A stretch of DNA of 64,000 nt from Eutreptiella sp. 'Long Island Sound 2002' (lineage: Eukaryota; Euglenozoa; Euglenophyceae; Eutreptiales; Eutreptiaceae), in NCBI GenBank assembly GCA_964036045.1, contig OZ038400.1, positions 12,707,079-12,771,078 of the forward strand, in the 5' to 3' direction. The stretch's first letter is position 1; each line of letters starts with the position of its first letter. A model generated the notes under the pieces. That model searched no databases and was not told where the DNA came from. It saw only the letters and a list, made by a program, of their open reading frames with translations. Shown in pieces: positions 1 to 13,291 of this stretch. A program made the translations under genes and the position numbers.

Positions 1-1027
1 CAAGTACTCTGTCGTCAGTAGCCCTGGGCCAAGAACTCTGTCGTCAGTAGCCCTGGGTAAAGAATTCTTTTATCAAAACCCCTTGGCCTGGAACTCTGTC
101 ATCAGTACTCCTGGGTCAAGAACTCTGTCATCAGTACGGCTGGGCCAGGAATTCTCTCATAAGTACCCCTGGGCCAAGAACTCTGTCTTCAGTACCCCTG
201 GGCCAAGAAATCTGTCAGCAGTACCGCCGGGACAAGAACTCTCTCATCAGTACCCCTGGGTCAAGAACTCTCTCATCAGTACCCCTCGGTCAAGAACTCA
301 GTCATCAGTACCCATGGGTCAAGAACTCTCTCATCAGTACCCCTGGGCCAAGTACTCTATCGTCAGTACCCCTGGGTCAAGAATCCTCTGATCAGTACCC
401 CTGGGCCAAGAACTCTGTCATCAGTACCCCTGGGCCAAGAAATCTGTCTTCAGTACCCTTGGGCCAAGTACTCTGTCGTCAGTAGCCCTGGGCCAAGAAC
501 TCTGTTGTCAGTAGCCCTGGGTCAAGTACTCTTTTATCAATATCCCTGGGTCTAGAACTCTGTCATCAGTACCCCTGGGTCAAGAACTCTGTCTTCAATA
601 CCCCTGGGTCAAGAACTCTGTCATCAGTACCCCTGGGCCCGAAATTCTGTCATCAGTAGCCCTGGGCCAACAACTCCGTCTTCAGTACCCCTGGGCCAAG
701 AACTCTGTCATCAGTACCCCTGAGCGAAGAGCTCTGTCATCAGTACCCCTGGGCAAAGAACTCTGTCATCAGTACCCCTGGGTTTAGAACTCTGTCATCA
801 GTACCCCTGGGCCAAGAACTCTGTCATCAGTACCCCTGGGCCAAGAACTCTGTCATCAGTACCCCTGGGCCAAGCACTCTGTCATCAGTACCCCTGGGCC
901 AAGAACTCTGTCATCAGTACCCCTGGGCCAAGAACTCTGTCATCAGTACCCCTGGGCCAAGAGCTCTGTCATCAATACCCCTGGGCCAAGAACTCTCTCA
1001 TCAGTACCCCTGGGTCAAGAACTCTGT

Positions 1028-4000
1028 CATTAATATCCCTCTGTCTAGAACTCTGTCATCAGTACCCCTGGGCCAAGAACTCCGTCTTGAGTACCCTTGG
1101 GCCAAGTACTCTGTTGTCAGTAGCACTGAGCCAAGGACTCTCTCGTCAGTACCCCTGGGTCAAGAAGTCTTTTATCAATACCCCTGGGTCTAGAACTCTC
1201 TCATCAGTACCCCTGGGTCAAGAACTCTGTCATTAATATCCCTCGGTCTAGAACTCTGTCATCAGTACACCTGGGCCAAAAACTCTGTCATCAGTACCCC
1301 TGGGCCAAGAACTCTGTCATCAGTACCCCTGGGCCAGGAACTCTGTCATCAGTACCCCTGGGCCAAGAACTCTGTCATCAGTACCCCTGGGTCAAGAACT
1401 CTGTCATCAGTACCCCTGGGCCCAGAACTCTGTCATCAGTACCCCTGGGCCAAGAACTCTGTCATCAGTACCCCTGGGCCAAGAACTCTGTCATCAGTAC
1501 CCCTGGGCCAAGAACTCTGTCATCAGTACCCCTGGGCCAAGAACTCTGACATCAGTACCCCTGGGCCAAGAACTCTGTCATCAGTACCCCTGGGCCAAGA
1601 ACTCTGTCATCAGTAGCCCTGGGCCAGGAGCTCTGTCATCAGTACCCCTGGGCCAAGAACTCTGTCATCAGTACCCCTGGGCCAAGAACTCTGTCTTCAG
1701 TACCCCTGGGCCAAGAACTCTGTCATCAGTACCCCTGGGTCAAGAACTCTCTCCTCAGTACCCCCGGGTCAAGAACTCTCTCATCAATACCCCTGGGTCA
1801 AGAACTCTGTCATTAATATCCCTCGGTCCAGAACTCTGTCATCAGTACCCCTGAGCCAAGAACTCTGTTTTCAGTACCCTTGGGCCAAGTACTCTGTCGT
1901 CAGTAGCCCTGGGCCAAGAACCCTGTCGTCAGTAGCCCTTTGTCAAGAACTCTTTTATCAATACCCCTGGGTCTAGAACTCTGTCATCAGTACCCCTGGG
2001 TCAAGAACTCTGTCATCAGTGCCCCTGGGTCAAGAACTCCGTCATCAGTACCCCTGGGCCAAGAACTCTGTCATCAGTACCCCTGGGCCAAGAACTCTGT
2101 CATCAGTACCCCTGGGCCAAGAACTCTGTCATCAGTACCCCTGGGCCACAAACTCTGTCATCAGTAGCCCTGGGCCAAGAATTCTGTCATCAGGAACCCT
2201 TCGCCAAGAACTCTGTCATCAGTACCCCTGGGCCAAGAACTCTGTCATCAGTACCCCTGGGCCAGGAACTCTGTCATCAGTACCCCTGGGCCAATCACTC
2301 TGTCATCGGTACCGCTGGGCCAAGAACTCTGTCATCAGTACCCCTGGGCCAGGAACTCTGTCTTCAGTACCCCTGGGCCAAGAACTCTGTCATCAGTACC
2401 CCTGGGTCAAGAACTCTGTCATGAGTATTCCCGGGTCAAGAACTCTCTCATCAGTACCCCTGGGTCAAGAACTCTGTCATTAATATCCCTGGGTCTAGAA
2501 CTCTGTCATCAGTACCCCTGGGCCAAGAACTCTGTCATCAGTACCCCTGGGCAAACAACTCTGTCTTCAGTACCCCTGGGCCAAGAACTCTGTCATCAGT
2601 ACCCCTGAGCGAAGAGCTCTGTCATCAGTACCCCTGGGCCAAGAACTCTGTCATCAGTACCCCTGGGTTTAGAACTCTGTCATCAGTACCCCTGGGCCAA
2701 GAACTCTGTCATCAGTACCCCTGGGCCAAGAACTCTGTCATCAGTACCCCTGGGCCAAGAACTCTGTCATCAGTACCCCTGGGCCAAGAACTCTGTCATC
2801 AGTACCCCTGGGCCAAGAACTCTGTCATCAGTACCCCTGGGCCAAGAGCTCTGTCATCAATACCCCTGGGCCAAGAACTCTCTCATCAGTACCCCTGGCT
2901 CAAGAACTCTGTCATTAATATCCCTCTGTCTAGAACTCTGTCATCAGTACCCCTGGGCCAAGAACTCCGTCTTGAGTACCCTTGGGCCAAGTACTCTGTT
3001 GTCAGTAGCCCTGAGCGAACGACTCTCTCGTCAGTAGCCCTGGGTCAAGAAGTCTTTTATCAATACCCCTGGGTCTAGAACTCTCTCATCAGTACCCCTG
3101 GGTCAAGAACTCTGTCATTAATATCCCTCGGTCTAGAACTCTGTCATCAGTACCCCTGGGCCCAGAACTCTGTCATCAGTACACCTGGGCCAGGAACCCT
3201 GTCATCAGTACCCCTGGGCCAAGAACTCTGTCATCAGTACCCCTGGGCCAAGAACTCTGTCATCAGTACCCCTGGGCCAAGAACTCTGTCATCAGTACCC
3301 CTGGGTCAAGAACTCTGTCATCAGTACCCCTGGACCCAGAACTCTGTCATCAGTACCCCTGGGCCAAGAACCCTGTCATCAGTACCCCTGGGCCAAAAAC
3401 TCTGTCATCAGTACCCCTGGGCCAAGAACTCTGTCATCAGTACCCCTGGGCCAAGAACTCTGTCATCAGTACCCCTGGGCCAAGAACTCTGTCATCAGTA
3501 CCCCTCGGCCAAGAACTCTGTCATCAGTACCCCTGGGCCAAGAACTCTGTCATCAGTACCCCTGGGCCAGGAGCTCTGTCATCAGTACCCCTGGGCCAAG
3601 AACTCTGTCATCAGTACCCCTGGGCCAAGAACTCTGTCTTCAGTACCCCTGGGCCAAGAACTCTCTCATCAGTACCCCTGGGTCAAGGACTCTCTCCTCA
3701 GTACCCCCGCGTCAAGAACTCTCTCATCAATACCCCTGGGTCAAGAACTCTGTCATTAATATCCCTCGGTCTAGAACTCTGTCATCAGTACCCCTGAGCC
3801 AAGAACTCTGTTTTCAGTACCCTTGGGCCAAGTACTCTGTCGTCAGTAGCCCTGGGCCAAGACCCCTGTCGTCAGTAGCCCTTTGTCAAGAACTCTTTTA
3901 TCAATACCCCTGGGTCTAGAACTCTGTCATCAGTACCCCTGGGTCAAGAACTCTGTCATCAGTGCCCCTGGGTCAGGAACTTCGTCATCAGTACCCCTGG

Positions 4001-7000
4001 GCCCAGAACTCTGTCATCAGTACCCCTGGGCCAAGAACTCTGTCATCACTACCCCTGGGCCAAGAACTCTGTCATCAGTACCCCTAGGCCACAAACTCTG
4101 TCATCAGTACCCCTGGGCCAAGAATTCTGTCATCAGTACCCCTTGGCCAAGAACTCTGTCATCAGTACCCCTGGGCCAAGAACTCTGTCATCAGTACCCC
4201 TGGGCCAAGAACTCTGTCATCAGTACCCCTGGGCCAAGAACTCTGTCATCTGTACCGCTGGGCCAAGAACTCTGTCATCAGTACCCCTGGGCCAGGAACT
4301 CTGTCTTCAGTACCCCTGGGCCAAGAACTCTGTCATCAGTACCCCTGGGTCAAGAACTCTGTCATCAGTATTCCCGGGTCAAGAACTCTCTCATCAGTAC
4401 CTCTAGGCCAAGAACTGTGTCATCAGTACCCCTGGGTCAAGAACTCTGTCATCAGTACTCCTCGGCCAAGGGCTCTGTCATCAGTACCCCTGGGCCAAGA
4501 ACTCTCCCACCAGTACGCCTTGGCCAAGAACTCACTCATCAGTACCTCTAGGCCAAGAACTGTGTCATCAGTACCCCTGGGTCAAGAACTCTGGCAACAG
4601 TACGCCTGGGCCAAGAACTCTGTCTTCAGTACCCCTGGGCCAAGAACTCTGTCATCAGTACTCCGGGGCCAAGAACTCTGTCTTCAGTAGGCCTGTGCCA
4701 AGAACTCTGTCTTCAGTACCCCTGGGCCAAGAACTCTGTCATCAGTACCCCTGGGCCAAGAACTCTGTCTTCAGTACCCCTGGGCCAAGAACTCTGTCAT
4801 CGGTACCCCTGGGCCAAGAACTCGTTCATCAGTACCCCTGGGCCAAGAACTCTGTCATCAGTACCCCTGGGCCAAGAACTCTGTCATCAGTACCCCTGGG
4901 TTTAGAACTCTGTCATCAGTACCCCTGGGCCAAGAACTCTGTCATCAGTACCCCTGGGCCAAGAACTCTGTCATCAGTACCCCTGGGCCAAGAACTCTGT
5001 CATCAGTACCCCTGGGCCAAGAACTCTGTCATCAGTACCCCTGGGCCAAGAACTCTGTCATCAGTACCCCTGGGCCAAGAGCTCTGTCATCAATACCCCT
5101 GGGCCAAGAACTCTCTCATCAGTACCCCTGGCTCAAGAACTCTGTCATTAATATCCCTCTGTCTAGAACTCTGTCATCAGTATCTCTGGGCCAAGAACTC
5201 CGTCTTGAGTACCCTTGGGCCAAGTACTCTGTTGTCAGTAGCCCTGAGCCAAGGACTCTCTCGTCAGTAGCCCTGGGTCAAGAAGTCTTTTATCAATACC
5301 CCTGGGGCTGGAACTCTCTCATCAGTACCCCTGGGTCAAGAACTCTGTCATTAATATCCCTCGGTCTAGAACACTGTCATCAGTACCCCTGGGCCCAGAA
5401 CTCTGTCATCAGTACACCTGGGCCAGGAACCCTGTCATCAGTACCCCTGGGCCAAGAACTCTGTCATCAGTACCCCTGGGCCAAGAACTCTGTCATCAGT
5501 ACCCCTGGGCCAAGAACTCTGTCATCAGTACCCCTGGGTTAAGAACTCTGTCATCAGTACCCCTGGACCCAGAACTCTGTCATCAGTACCCCTGGGCCAA
5601 GAACTCTGTCATCAGTACCCCTGGGCCAAAAACTCTGTCATCAGTACCCCTGGGCCAAGAACTCTGTCATCAGTACCCCTGGGCCAAGAACTCTGTCATC
5701 AGTACCCCTGGGCCAAGAACTCTGTCATCAGTACCCCTCGGCCAAGAACTCTGTCATCAGTACCCCTGGGCCAAGAACTCTGTCATCAGTACCCCTGGGC
5801 CAGGAGCTCTGTCATCAGTACCCCTGGGCCAAGAACTCTGTCATCAGTACCCCTGGGCCAAGAACTCTGTCTTCAGTACCCCTGGGCCAAGAACTCTCTC
5901 ATCAGTACCCCTGGGTCAAGAACTCTCTCCTCAGTACCCCCGGGTCAGGAACTCTCTCATCAATACCCCTGGGTCAAGAACTCTGTCATTAATATCCCTC
6001 GGTCTAGAACTCTGTCATCAGTACCCCTGAGCCAAGAACTCTGTTTTCAGTACCCTTGGGCCAAGTACTCTGTCGTCAGTAGCCCTGGGCCAAGACCCCT
6101 GTCGTCAGTAGCCCTTTGTCAAGAACTCTTTCATCAATACCCCTGGGTCTAGAACTCTGTCATCAGTACCCCTGGGTCAAGAACTCTGTCATCAGTGCCC
6201 CCGGGTCAAGAACTTCGTCATCAGTACCCCTGGGCCCAGAACTCTGTCATCAGTACCCCTGGGCCAAGAACTCTGTCATCAGTACCCCTGGGCCAAGAAC
6301 TCTGTCATCAGTACCCCTAGGCCACAAACTCTGTCATCAGTACCCCTGGGCCAAGAATTCTGTCATCAGTACCCCTTGGCCAAGAACTCTGTCATCAGTC
6401 CCCCTGGGCCAAGAACTCTGTCATCAGTACCCCTGGGCCAAGAACTCTGTCATCAGTACCCCTGGGCCAAGAACTCTGTCATCGGTACCGCTGGGCCAAG
6501 AACTCTGTCATCAGTACCCCTGGGCCAGGAACTCTGTCATCGGTACCCCTGGGCCAAAAACTCTGTCATCAGTACCCCTGGGTCAAGAACTCTGTCATCA
6601 GTATTCCCGGGTCAAGAACTCTCTCATCAGTACCCCTGGGTCAAGAACTCTGTCATTAATATCCCTGGGTCTAGAACTCTGTCATCAGTACCCCTGGGCC
6701 AAGAACTGTGTCATCAGTACCCCTGGGCCAAGAACTCTGTCATCAGTACCCCTGGGCCAAGAACTCTCCCACCAGTACGCCTGGGCCAAGAACTCACTCA
6801 TCAGTACCTCTAGGCCAAGAACTGTGTCATCAGTACCCCTGGGTCAAGAACTCTGGCAACAGTACGCCTGGGCCAAGAACTCTGTCTTCAGTACCCCTGG
6901 GCCAAGAACTCTGTCATCAGTACTCCGGGGCCAAGAACTCTGTCTTCAGTACCCCTGTGCCAAGAACTCTGTCTTCAGTACCCCTGGGCCAAGAACTCTG

Positions 7001-7378
7001 TCATCAGTACCCCTGGGCCAAGAACTCTGTCTTCAGTACCCCTGGGCCAAGAACTCTGTCATCGGTACCCCTGGGCCAAGAACTCGTTCATCAGTACCCC
7101 TGGGCCAAGAACTCTGTCATCAGTACCCCTGGGCCAAGAACTCTGTCTTCAGTACCCCTGGGCCAAGAGCTCTGTCATCAGTACCCCTGGGCAGGAGAAA
7201 TCTATCTTCAGTACCCCTGGGCCAAGAACTCTGTCTTCAGTACCCCTGGGCCAAGAATTCTGTCATCAGTACCCCTTGGCCAAGAACTCTGTCATCAGTA
7301 CCCCTGAGTCTAGAACTCTCTGATCAGTACCCCTGGGCCAGTAGCTCTCTCATCAGTACCCCTGGGCCAAGAACTCTG
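1028..7378. repeat. Higher-order repeats of 1885 and 2233 bp in the 29-bp array
   Basis: The rare variant CATTAATATCCC serves as a marker. Positions 1028 and 1231 recur at 2913 and 3116 (shift 1885 = 65 units). Positions 2913, 3116 and 3754 recur at 5146, 5349 and 5987 (shift 2233 = 77 units each time). The difference of 348 bp is 12 units, so the second block gained a 12-unit segment. The blocks are close to identical over long stretches, which points to recent unequal exchange. The outer limits are approximate. Confidence 0.85.
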
Positions 7379-9239
7379 TCATCAGTACCCCTGTGCCAAG
7401 AACTCTGTCATCAGTACCACTGGGCCAAGAACCCTGTCATCAGTACCCCCGGGTCAAGAACTCTCTCATCAGTACCCCTGGGTCAAGAACTCTGTCATTA
7501 ATATCCCTCGGTCTAGAACTCTGTCATCAGTACCCTTGAGCCAAGAACTCTGTCTTCAGTACCCTTGGGCCAAGTACTCTGTCGTCAGTAGCCCTGGGTG
7601 AAGAACTCTTTTATCAATACCCCTGGGTCTAGAACTCTGTCATCAGTACCCCTGGGTCAAGAACTCTGTCATCAGTACCCCTGGGCCCAGAACTCTGTCA
7701 TCAGTACCCCTGGGCCAAGAACTCTGTCATCAGTACCCCTGGGCCAAGAACTCCGTCATCAGTACCGGTGGGCCACGAACCCTGTCATCAGTACCCCTGG
7801 GCCAAGAACTCTGTCATCAGTACCCCTGGGCCAAGAACTCTGTCATCAGTACCCCTGGGCCAAGAACTCTGTCATCAGTACCCCTGGGCCAGTAAACTCT
7901 GTCACCAGTACCCCTGGGCCAGGGACTCTGTCTTCAGTACCCCTGGGCCAAGAACTCTGTCATCAGTACCCCTGGGTCAAGAACTCTGTCATCAGTACCC
8001 CCGGGTCAAGAACTCTCTCATCAGTACCCCTCGGCAAGAACTCTGTCATTAATATCCCTGGGTCTAGAACTCTGTCATCAGTACCCCTGGGCCAAGAACT
8101 CTGTCTTCAGTACCCCTGGGTCTAGAACTCTGTCATCAGTACCGCTGGGCCAAGAACTCTCCCACCAGTACCCCTGGGCCAAGAACTCAACCATCAGTAC
8201 CCCTTGGCCAAGAACTGTGTCATCAGTACCCCTGGGTCAAGAACTCTGGCAACAGTATGCCTGGGCCAAGAACTCTGTCATCAGTAACCCTGGGCCAAGA
8301 ACTCTGTCATCAGTACCCCTGGGCCAAGAACTCTGTCATCAGTACCCCTGGGCCAAGAACTCTGTCATCAGTACCCCCGGGTCAAGAACTCTCTCATCAG
8401 TACCCCTGGGCCAAGAACTCTGTCTTCAGTACCCCTGGGCCAAGAACTCTGTCATCAGTACCCCTGGGCCGAGAACTCTCCCACCAGTACGCCTGGGCCA
8501 AGACCTCACTCATCAGTACCCCTTGGCCAAGAACTGTGTCATCAGTACCCCTGGGCCAAGAACTCTGTCATCAGTACCCCTGGGCCAAGAACTCTGTCAT
8601 CAGTACCCCTGGGCCAGGAACTCTGTCTTCAGTACCCCTGGGCCAAGAACTCTGTCATCAGTACCCCTGGGTCAAGAACCCTGTCATCAGTACCCCCGGG
8701 TCAAGAACTCTCTCATCAGTACCCCTTGGCCAAGAACTCTGTCTTCAGTACCCCTGGGCCAAGAACTCTGTCATCAGTACCCCTGGCCCAAGAACTCTGT
8801 CATCAGTACCCCTCGGTCTAGAACTCTCTGATCAGTACCCCTGCGCCAAGAGCTCTCTCATCAGTACCCCTGGGCCAAGAAGTCTGTCATCAGTAACCCT
8901 GTGCCAAGAACTCTGTCATCAGTACCACTTGGCCAAGAACTCTGTCATCAGTACACCTGGGTCAAGAACTCTCTCCTCAGTACCCCCGGGTCAAGAACTC
9001 TCTCATCAGTACCCCTGGGTCAAGAGCTCTGTCATTAATGTCCCTCGGTCTAGAACTCTGTCATCAGTACCCCTGAGCCAAGAACTCTGTCTTCAGTACC
9101 CTTGGGCCAAGTACTCTGTCGTCAGTAGCCCTGAGCCAACAACTCTGTCGTCAGTAGCCGTGGGTCAAGAACTCTTTTATCAATACCCCTGTGTCTAGAA
9201 CTCTGTCATCAGTACCCCTGGGTCAAGAACTCTGTCATC

Positions 9240-11540
9240 GGTGCCCCTGGGTCAAGAACTCTGTCATCAGTACCCCTGGGCCCAGAACTCTGTCATCAGT
9301 ACCCCTGGGCCAAGAACTCTGTCATCAGTACCCCTGGGCCAAGAACTCTGTCATCAGTACCCCTGCGCCACGAACTCTGTCATCAGTACCCCTGGGCCAA
9401 GAACTCTGTCATCAGTACCCCTGGGCCAAGAACTCTGTCATCAGTACCCCTGGGCCAAGAACTCTGTCATCAGTACCCCTGGGCCAAGAACTCTGTCATC
9501 AGTACCCCTGGGCCAGTAAACTCTGTCATCAGTACCCCTGGGCCAGGAACTCTGTCTTCAGTACCCCTGGGCCAAGAACTCTGTCATCAGTACCCCTGGG
9601 TCAAGAACTCTGTCATCAGTACCCCCAGGTCAAGAACTCTCTCATCAGTACCCCTGGGCAAGAACTCTGTCATTAATATCCCTGGGTCTAGAACTCTGTC
9701 ATCAGTACCCCTCGGCCAAGAACTCTGTCTTCAGTACCCCTGGGTCTAGAACTCTGTCATCAGTACCCCTGGGCCAAGTACTCTCCCACCAGTACGCCTG
9801 GGCCAAGAACTCACTCATCAGTACCCCTGGGCCAAGAACTGTGTCATCAGTACCCCTGGGTCAAGAACTCTGGCAACAGTATGCCTAGGCCAAGAACTCT
9901 GTCATCAGTAACCCTGGGCCAAGAACTCTGTCATCAGTACCCCTGGGCCAAGAACTCTGTCATCAGTACCCCTGGGCCAAGAACTCTGTCATCAGTACCC
10001 CTGGGCCACGAACTCTGTCATCAGTACCCCTGGGCCAGAAAATCTGTCATCAGTACCCCTGGGCCACGAACTCTGTCATCAGTACCCCTGGGCCAGGAAC
10101 TCTGTCATCAGTACCCCTGGGTCAAGAACTCTGTCATCAGTACCTCTGGGTCAAGAACTCTGTCATCAGTACCCCCGGGTCAAGAACTCTCTCATCAGTA
10201 CCCCTGGGCAAGAACTCTGTCATTAATATCCCTGGGTCTAGAACTCTGTCATCAGTACCTCTGGGCGAAGAACTCTGTCATCAGTACCCCTGGGCCAAGA
10301 ACTCTGTCATCAGTACCCCTGGGTCAAGAACTCTGTCATCAGTACCCCTGGGCCCAGAACTCTGTCATCAGTACCCCTGGGCCAAGAACTCTGTCATCAG
10401 TACCCCTGGGCCAAGAACTCTGTCATCAGTACCCCTGGGCCACGAACTCTGTCATCAGTACCCCTGGGCCAAGAACTCTGTCATCAGTACCCCTGGGCCA
10501 AGAACTCTGTCATCAGTACCCCTGGGCCAAGAACTCTGTCATCAGTACCCCTGGGCCAAGAACTCTGTCATCAGTACCCCTGGGCCAAGAACTCTGTCAT
10601 CAGTACCCCTGGGCCAGTAAACTCTGTCATCAGTACCCCTGGGCCAGGAACTCTGTCTTCAGTACCCCTGGGCCAAGAACTCTGTCATCAGTACCCCTGG
10701 GTCAAGAACTCTGTCATCAGTACTCCCAGGTCAAGAACTCTCTCATCAGTACCCCTGGGCAAGAACTCTGTCATTAATATCCCTGGGTCTAGAACTCTGT
10801 CATCAGTACCCCTCGGCCAAGAACTCTGTCTTCAGTACCCCTGGGTCTAGAACTCTGTCATCAGTACCCCTGGGCCAAGTACTCTCCCACCAGTACGCCT
10901 GGGCCAAGAACTCACTCATCAGTACCCCTGGGCCAAGAACTGTGTCATCAGTACCCCTGGGTCAAGAACTCTGGCAACAGTATGCCTAGGCGAAGAACTC
11001 TGTCATCAGTAACCCTGGGCCAAGAACTCTGTCATCAGTACCCCTGAGCCAAGAACTCTGTCATCAGTACCCCTGGGCCAAGAACTCTGTCATCAGTACC
11101 CCTGGGCCAGAAACTCTGTCATCAGTACCCCTGGGCCAAGAACTCTGTCATCAGTACCCCTGGGCCACGAACTCTGTCATCAGTACCCCTGGGCCAGGAA
11201 CTCTGTCTTCAGTACCCCTGGGCCAAGAACTCTGTCATCAGTACCCCTGGGTCAAGAACTCTGTCATCAGTACCCCCAGGTCAAGAACTCTCTCATCAGT
11301 ACCCCTGGGCAAGAACTCTGTCATTAATATCCCTGGGTCTAGTACTCTGTCATCAGTACCCCTGGGCCAAGAACTCTGTCTACAGTACCCCTGGGTCTAC
11401 AACTCTGTCATCAGTACCCCTGGGCCAAGAACCCTCCCACCAGTACGCCTGGGCCAAGAACTCACTCATCAGTACCCCTGGGCCAAGAACTGTGTCATCA
11501 GTACCCCTGGGTCAAGAACTCTGGCAACAGTACGCCTGGG
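9240..11540. repeat. ~550-bp higher-order repeat (19 units of 29 bp)
   Basis: The marker CATTAATATCCC lies at 9671, 10221, 10772 and 11322, giving spacings of 550, 551 and 550 bp. Each period is 19 units less one base lost in the shared variant CCCTGGGCAAGAAC. The accompanying variants (GGCCAGTAAACTC, GGCAACAGTATGCC, CACCAGTACGCC) recur in the same order, so the block itself was amplified. The limits are approximate. Confidence 0.85.
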
Positions 11541-12278
11541 CCAAGAACTCTGTCTTCAGTACCCCTGGGCCAAGAACTCTGTCATCAGTACCTCCGGGCC
11601 AAGAACTCTGTCTTCAGTACCCCTGGGCCAAGAACTCTGTCTTCAGTACCCCTGGGCCAAGAACTCTCTCATCAGTACCCCTGGGCCAAGAACTCTGTCT
11701 TCAGTACCCCTGGGCCAAGAACTCTGTCATCGGTACCCCTGGGCCAAGAACTCGGTCATCAGTACCCCTGGGCCAAGAACTCTGTCATCAGTACCCCTGG
11801 GCCAAGAACTCTGTCTTCAGTACCCCTGGGCCAAGAACTCTGTCATCAGTACCCCTGGGCCAGAGAAATATATCTTCAGTACCCCTGGGCCAAGAACTCT
11901 GTCTTCAGTACCCCTGGGCGAAGAACTCTGTCATCAGTACCCCCTCGGCCAAGAACTCTGTCATCAGTACCCCTGGGTCTAGAACTCTCTGATCAGTACC
12001 CCAGGGCCAAGAGCTCTCTCATCAGTACCCCTGGGCGAGAAACTCTGTCATCACTAACCCTGGGCCAAGAACTCTGTCTTCAGTACCCCTGGGCCAAGAC
12101 CTCTGTCTTCAGTACCCCTGGGCCAAGAACTCTGTCTTCAGTACCCCTGGGCCAAGAACTGTGTCATCAGTACCCGTGGGTCATAAAGTCTCTCATCAGT
12201 ACCCCTGGGCCAAGAACTCTGTCTTCAGTACCCCTGGGCCAAGAACTCTGTCATCAATACCCCTGGGCCAAGAACTTT

Positions 12279-12364
12279 GGTTAGGGTTAGGGTTAGGGTT
12301 GGGGTTAGGGTTAGTTTTAGGGTTAGGGTTAGGGTTAGGGTTAGGGTTAGGGTTATGGTTATGG
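12279..12364 (+). repeat. Interstitial telomere-like tract (TTAGGG)n
   Basis: About 14 tandem TTAGGG units, some degenerate (TTGGGG, TTAGTT, TTATGG), follow directly on the last 29-bp unit. The tract is internal and not a chromosome end, because about 51 kb of sequence follows. It separates the minisatellite from unrelated DNA. Confidence 0.95.
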
Positions 12365-13291
12365 GCGGTCTATAGACAACAAAAAAGTACCAGCTTTGAC
12401 GCCACGAAACGGCATGGTGCTTGCACTGTCAGAGGCAGCCCCAAATTTCTTTGGGCCCGAGGAAACGTGGACTTCAAAAGCGAGGTAGAAGCCCTTTCTT
12501 CCTTTACCTGGTGGATAGAGCGCGGGCTGAGACGTTAGCACCGATAGTGAGTCCATATGAACGAGTATGAAGGGGCCATACAACTGGATAATGAACACGC
12601 AGCATGAGGTGCTTTGAACATTCGCGGGAGCAGAGCCCAGCTTATTTGAGGCTCTGCAAGCAAGGAGATACGAGGGTGCCGACCCCCCTTGGGATAAGGA
12701 AATATTTGTGTGGCGTTTGGCAACTACCAACCCCGAATTTGTCACGTTCATGTCCCCTAAGATGAGGAGCCCGGGTGTTTCAAGCTCCCCTCTTGTAGTA
12801 TGGAAGGGTCAAAGTGCCCTCTTGAAAAGGATCATCAATGTGAAGAACGGCCCTCGTGGCAAAGGGCCGTGGGTTCCTGACAGTAGCGCCGACCTGGGTA
12901 ATTTTGGCATCCTGAGGCCACCTGGGGACCCCATGGCTCCAAGACACCAGCGAATCAGGGGACGCCAGATTGCATAAAATGTCCGAGGGCTTCATAGGCG
13001 AAGGCTGTAGTTTTTTTGCCTCGCATTTACCCCGGTGGCCCCCCACAAGGGGTCATGTATGGACATTTTCAGCCAAAGCAATTCTGGGCTGAAAACACCT
13101 CTTTCGAGGCATTTGGGGCAAGGCTCGGCCCTTTCAAACACTTCCATGCACTCGAAGTATATTAATGTCATCGATTTGATGTCTCGTCCAGCTGCGAACC
13201 TTCGCATGCGATATCTACCTACTGCCCTCCTTATCCAAAACGCTGGCCCAATCGTCATGCTGGGCGCAGTTTGCAATCCCTTGGTTAGTAG
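12365..13291. other. Single-copy stretch, no gene recognised
   Basis: The stretch starts with one GGTCTATAGAC motif and then carries no repeat seen elsewhere in the window. Several ORFs of 60-130 codons exist on both strands, overlap one another and show no recognisable domain. I cannot support a gene here. Confidence 0.5.

Larger units (their letters stand above)
1..12278. repeat. 29-bp minisatellite array with higher-order structure
   Basis: The block is a nearly unbroken tandem array of a 29-bp unit, for example CAGTACCCCTGGGCCAAGAA plus CTCTGTCAT, about 420 units and cut by the window edge. Variant units (GGTCTAGAAC, CATTAATATCCC, CTTCAGTACC, GGCAACAGTA) recur at fixed distances and reveal higher-order repeats. 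Because 29 is not a multiple of 3, three units are read through all frames, giving long chance ORFs with a 29-residue period on the plus strand. I see no sign that these are genes: no start context, no other domain, and single-base changes in unit length break them. Confidence 0.97.

Noticed and set aside
6116-7501. 461-residue repeat protein and similar ORFs in the 29-bp array
   Set aside because: The 29-residue period follows from the 29-bp DNA unit read in all frames. There is no independent coding evidence.
1-12278. CRISPR-like array of 29-bp repeats
   Set aside because: Units are head to tail with no unique spacers, and the host is a eukaryote. It is a minisatellite.
12279-12364. True chromosome end
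   Set aside because: The tract is internal and followed by about 51 kb of sequence.
12161-12538. Gly-Leu repeat protein
   Set aside because: It is a translation of the TTAGGG tract.
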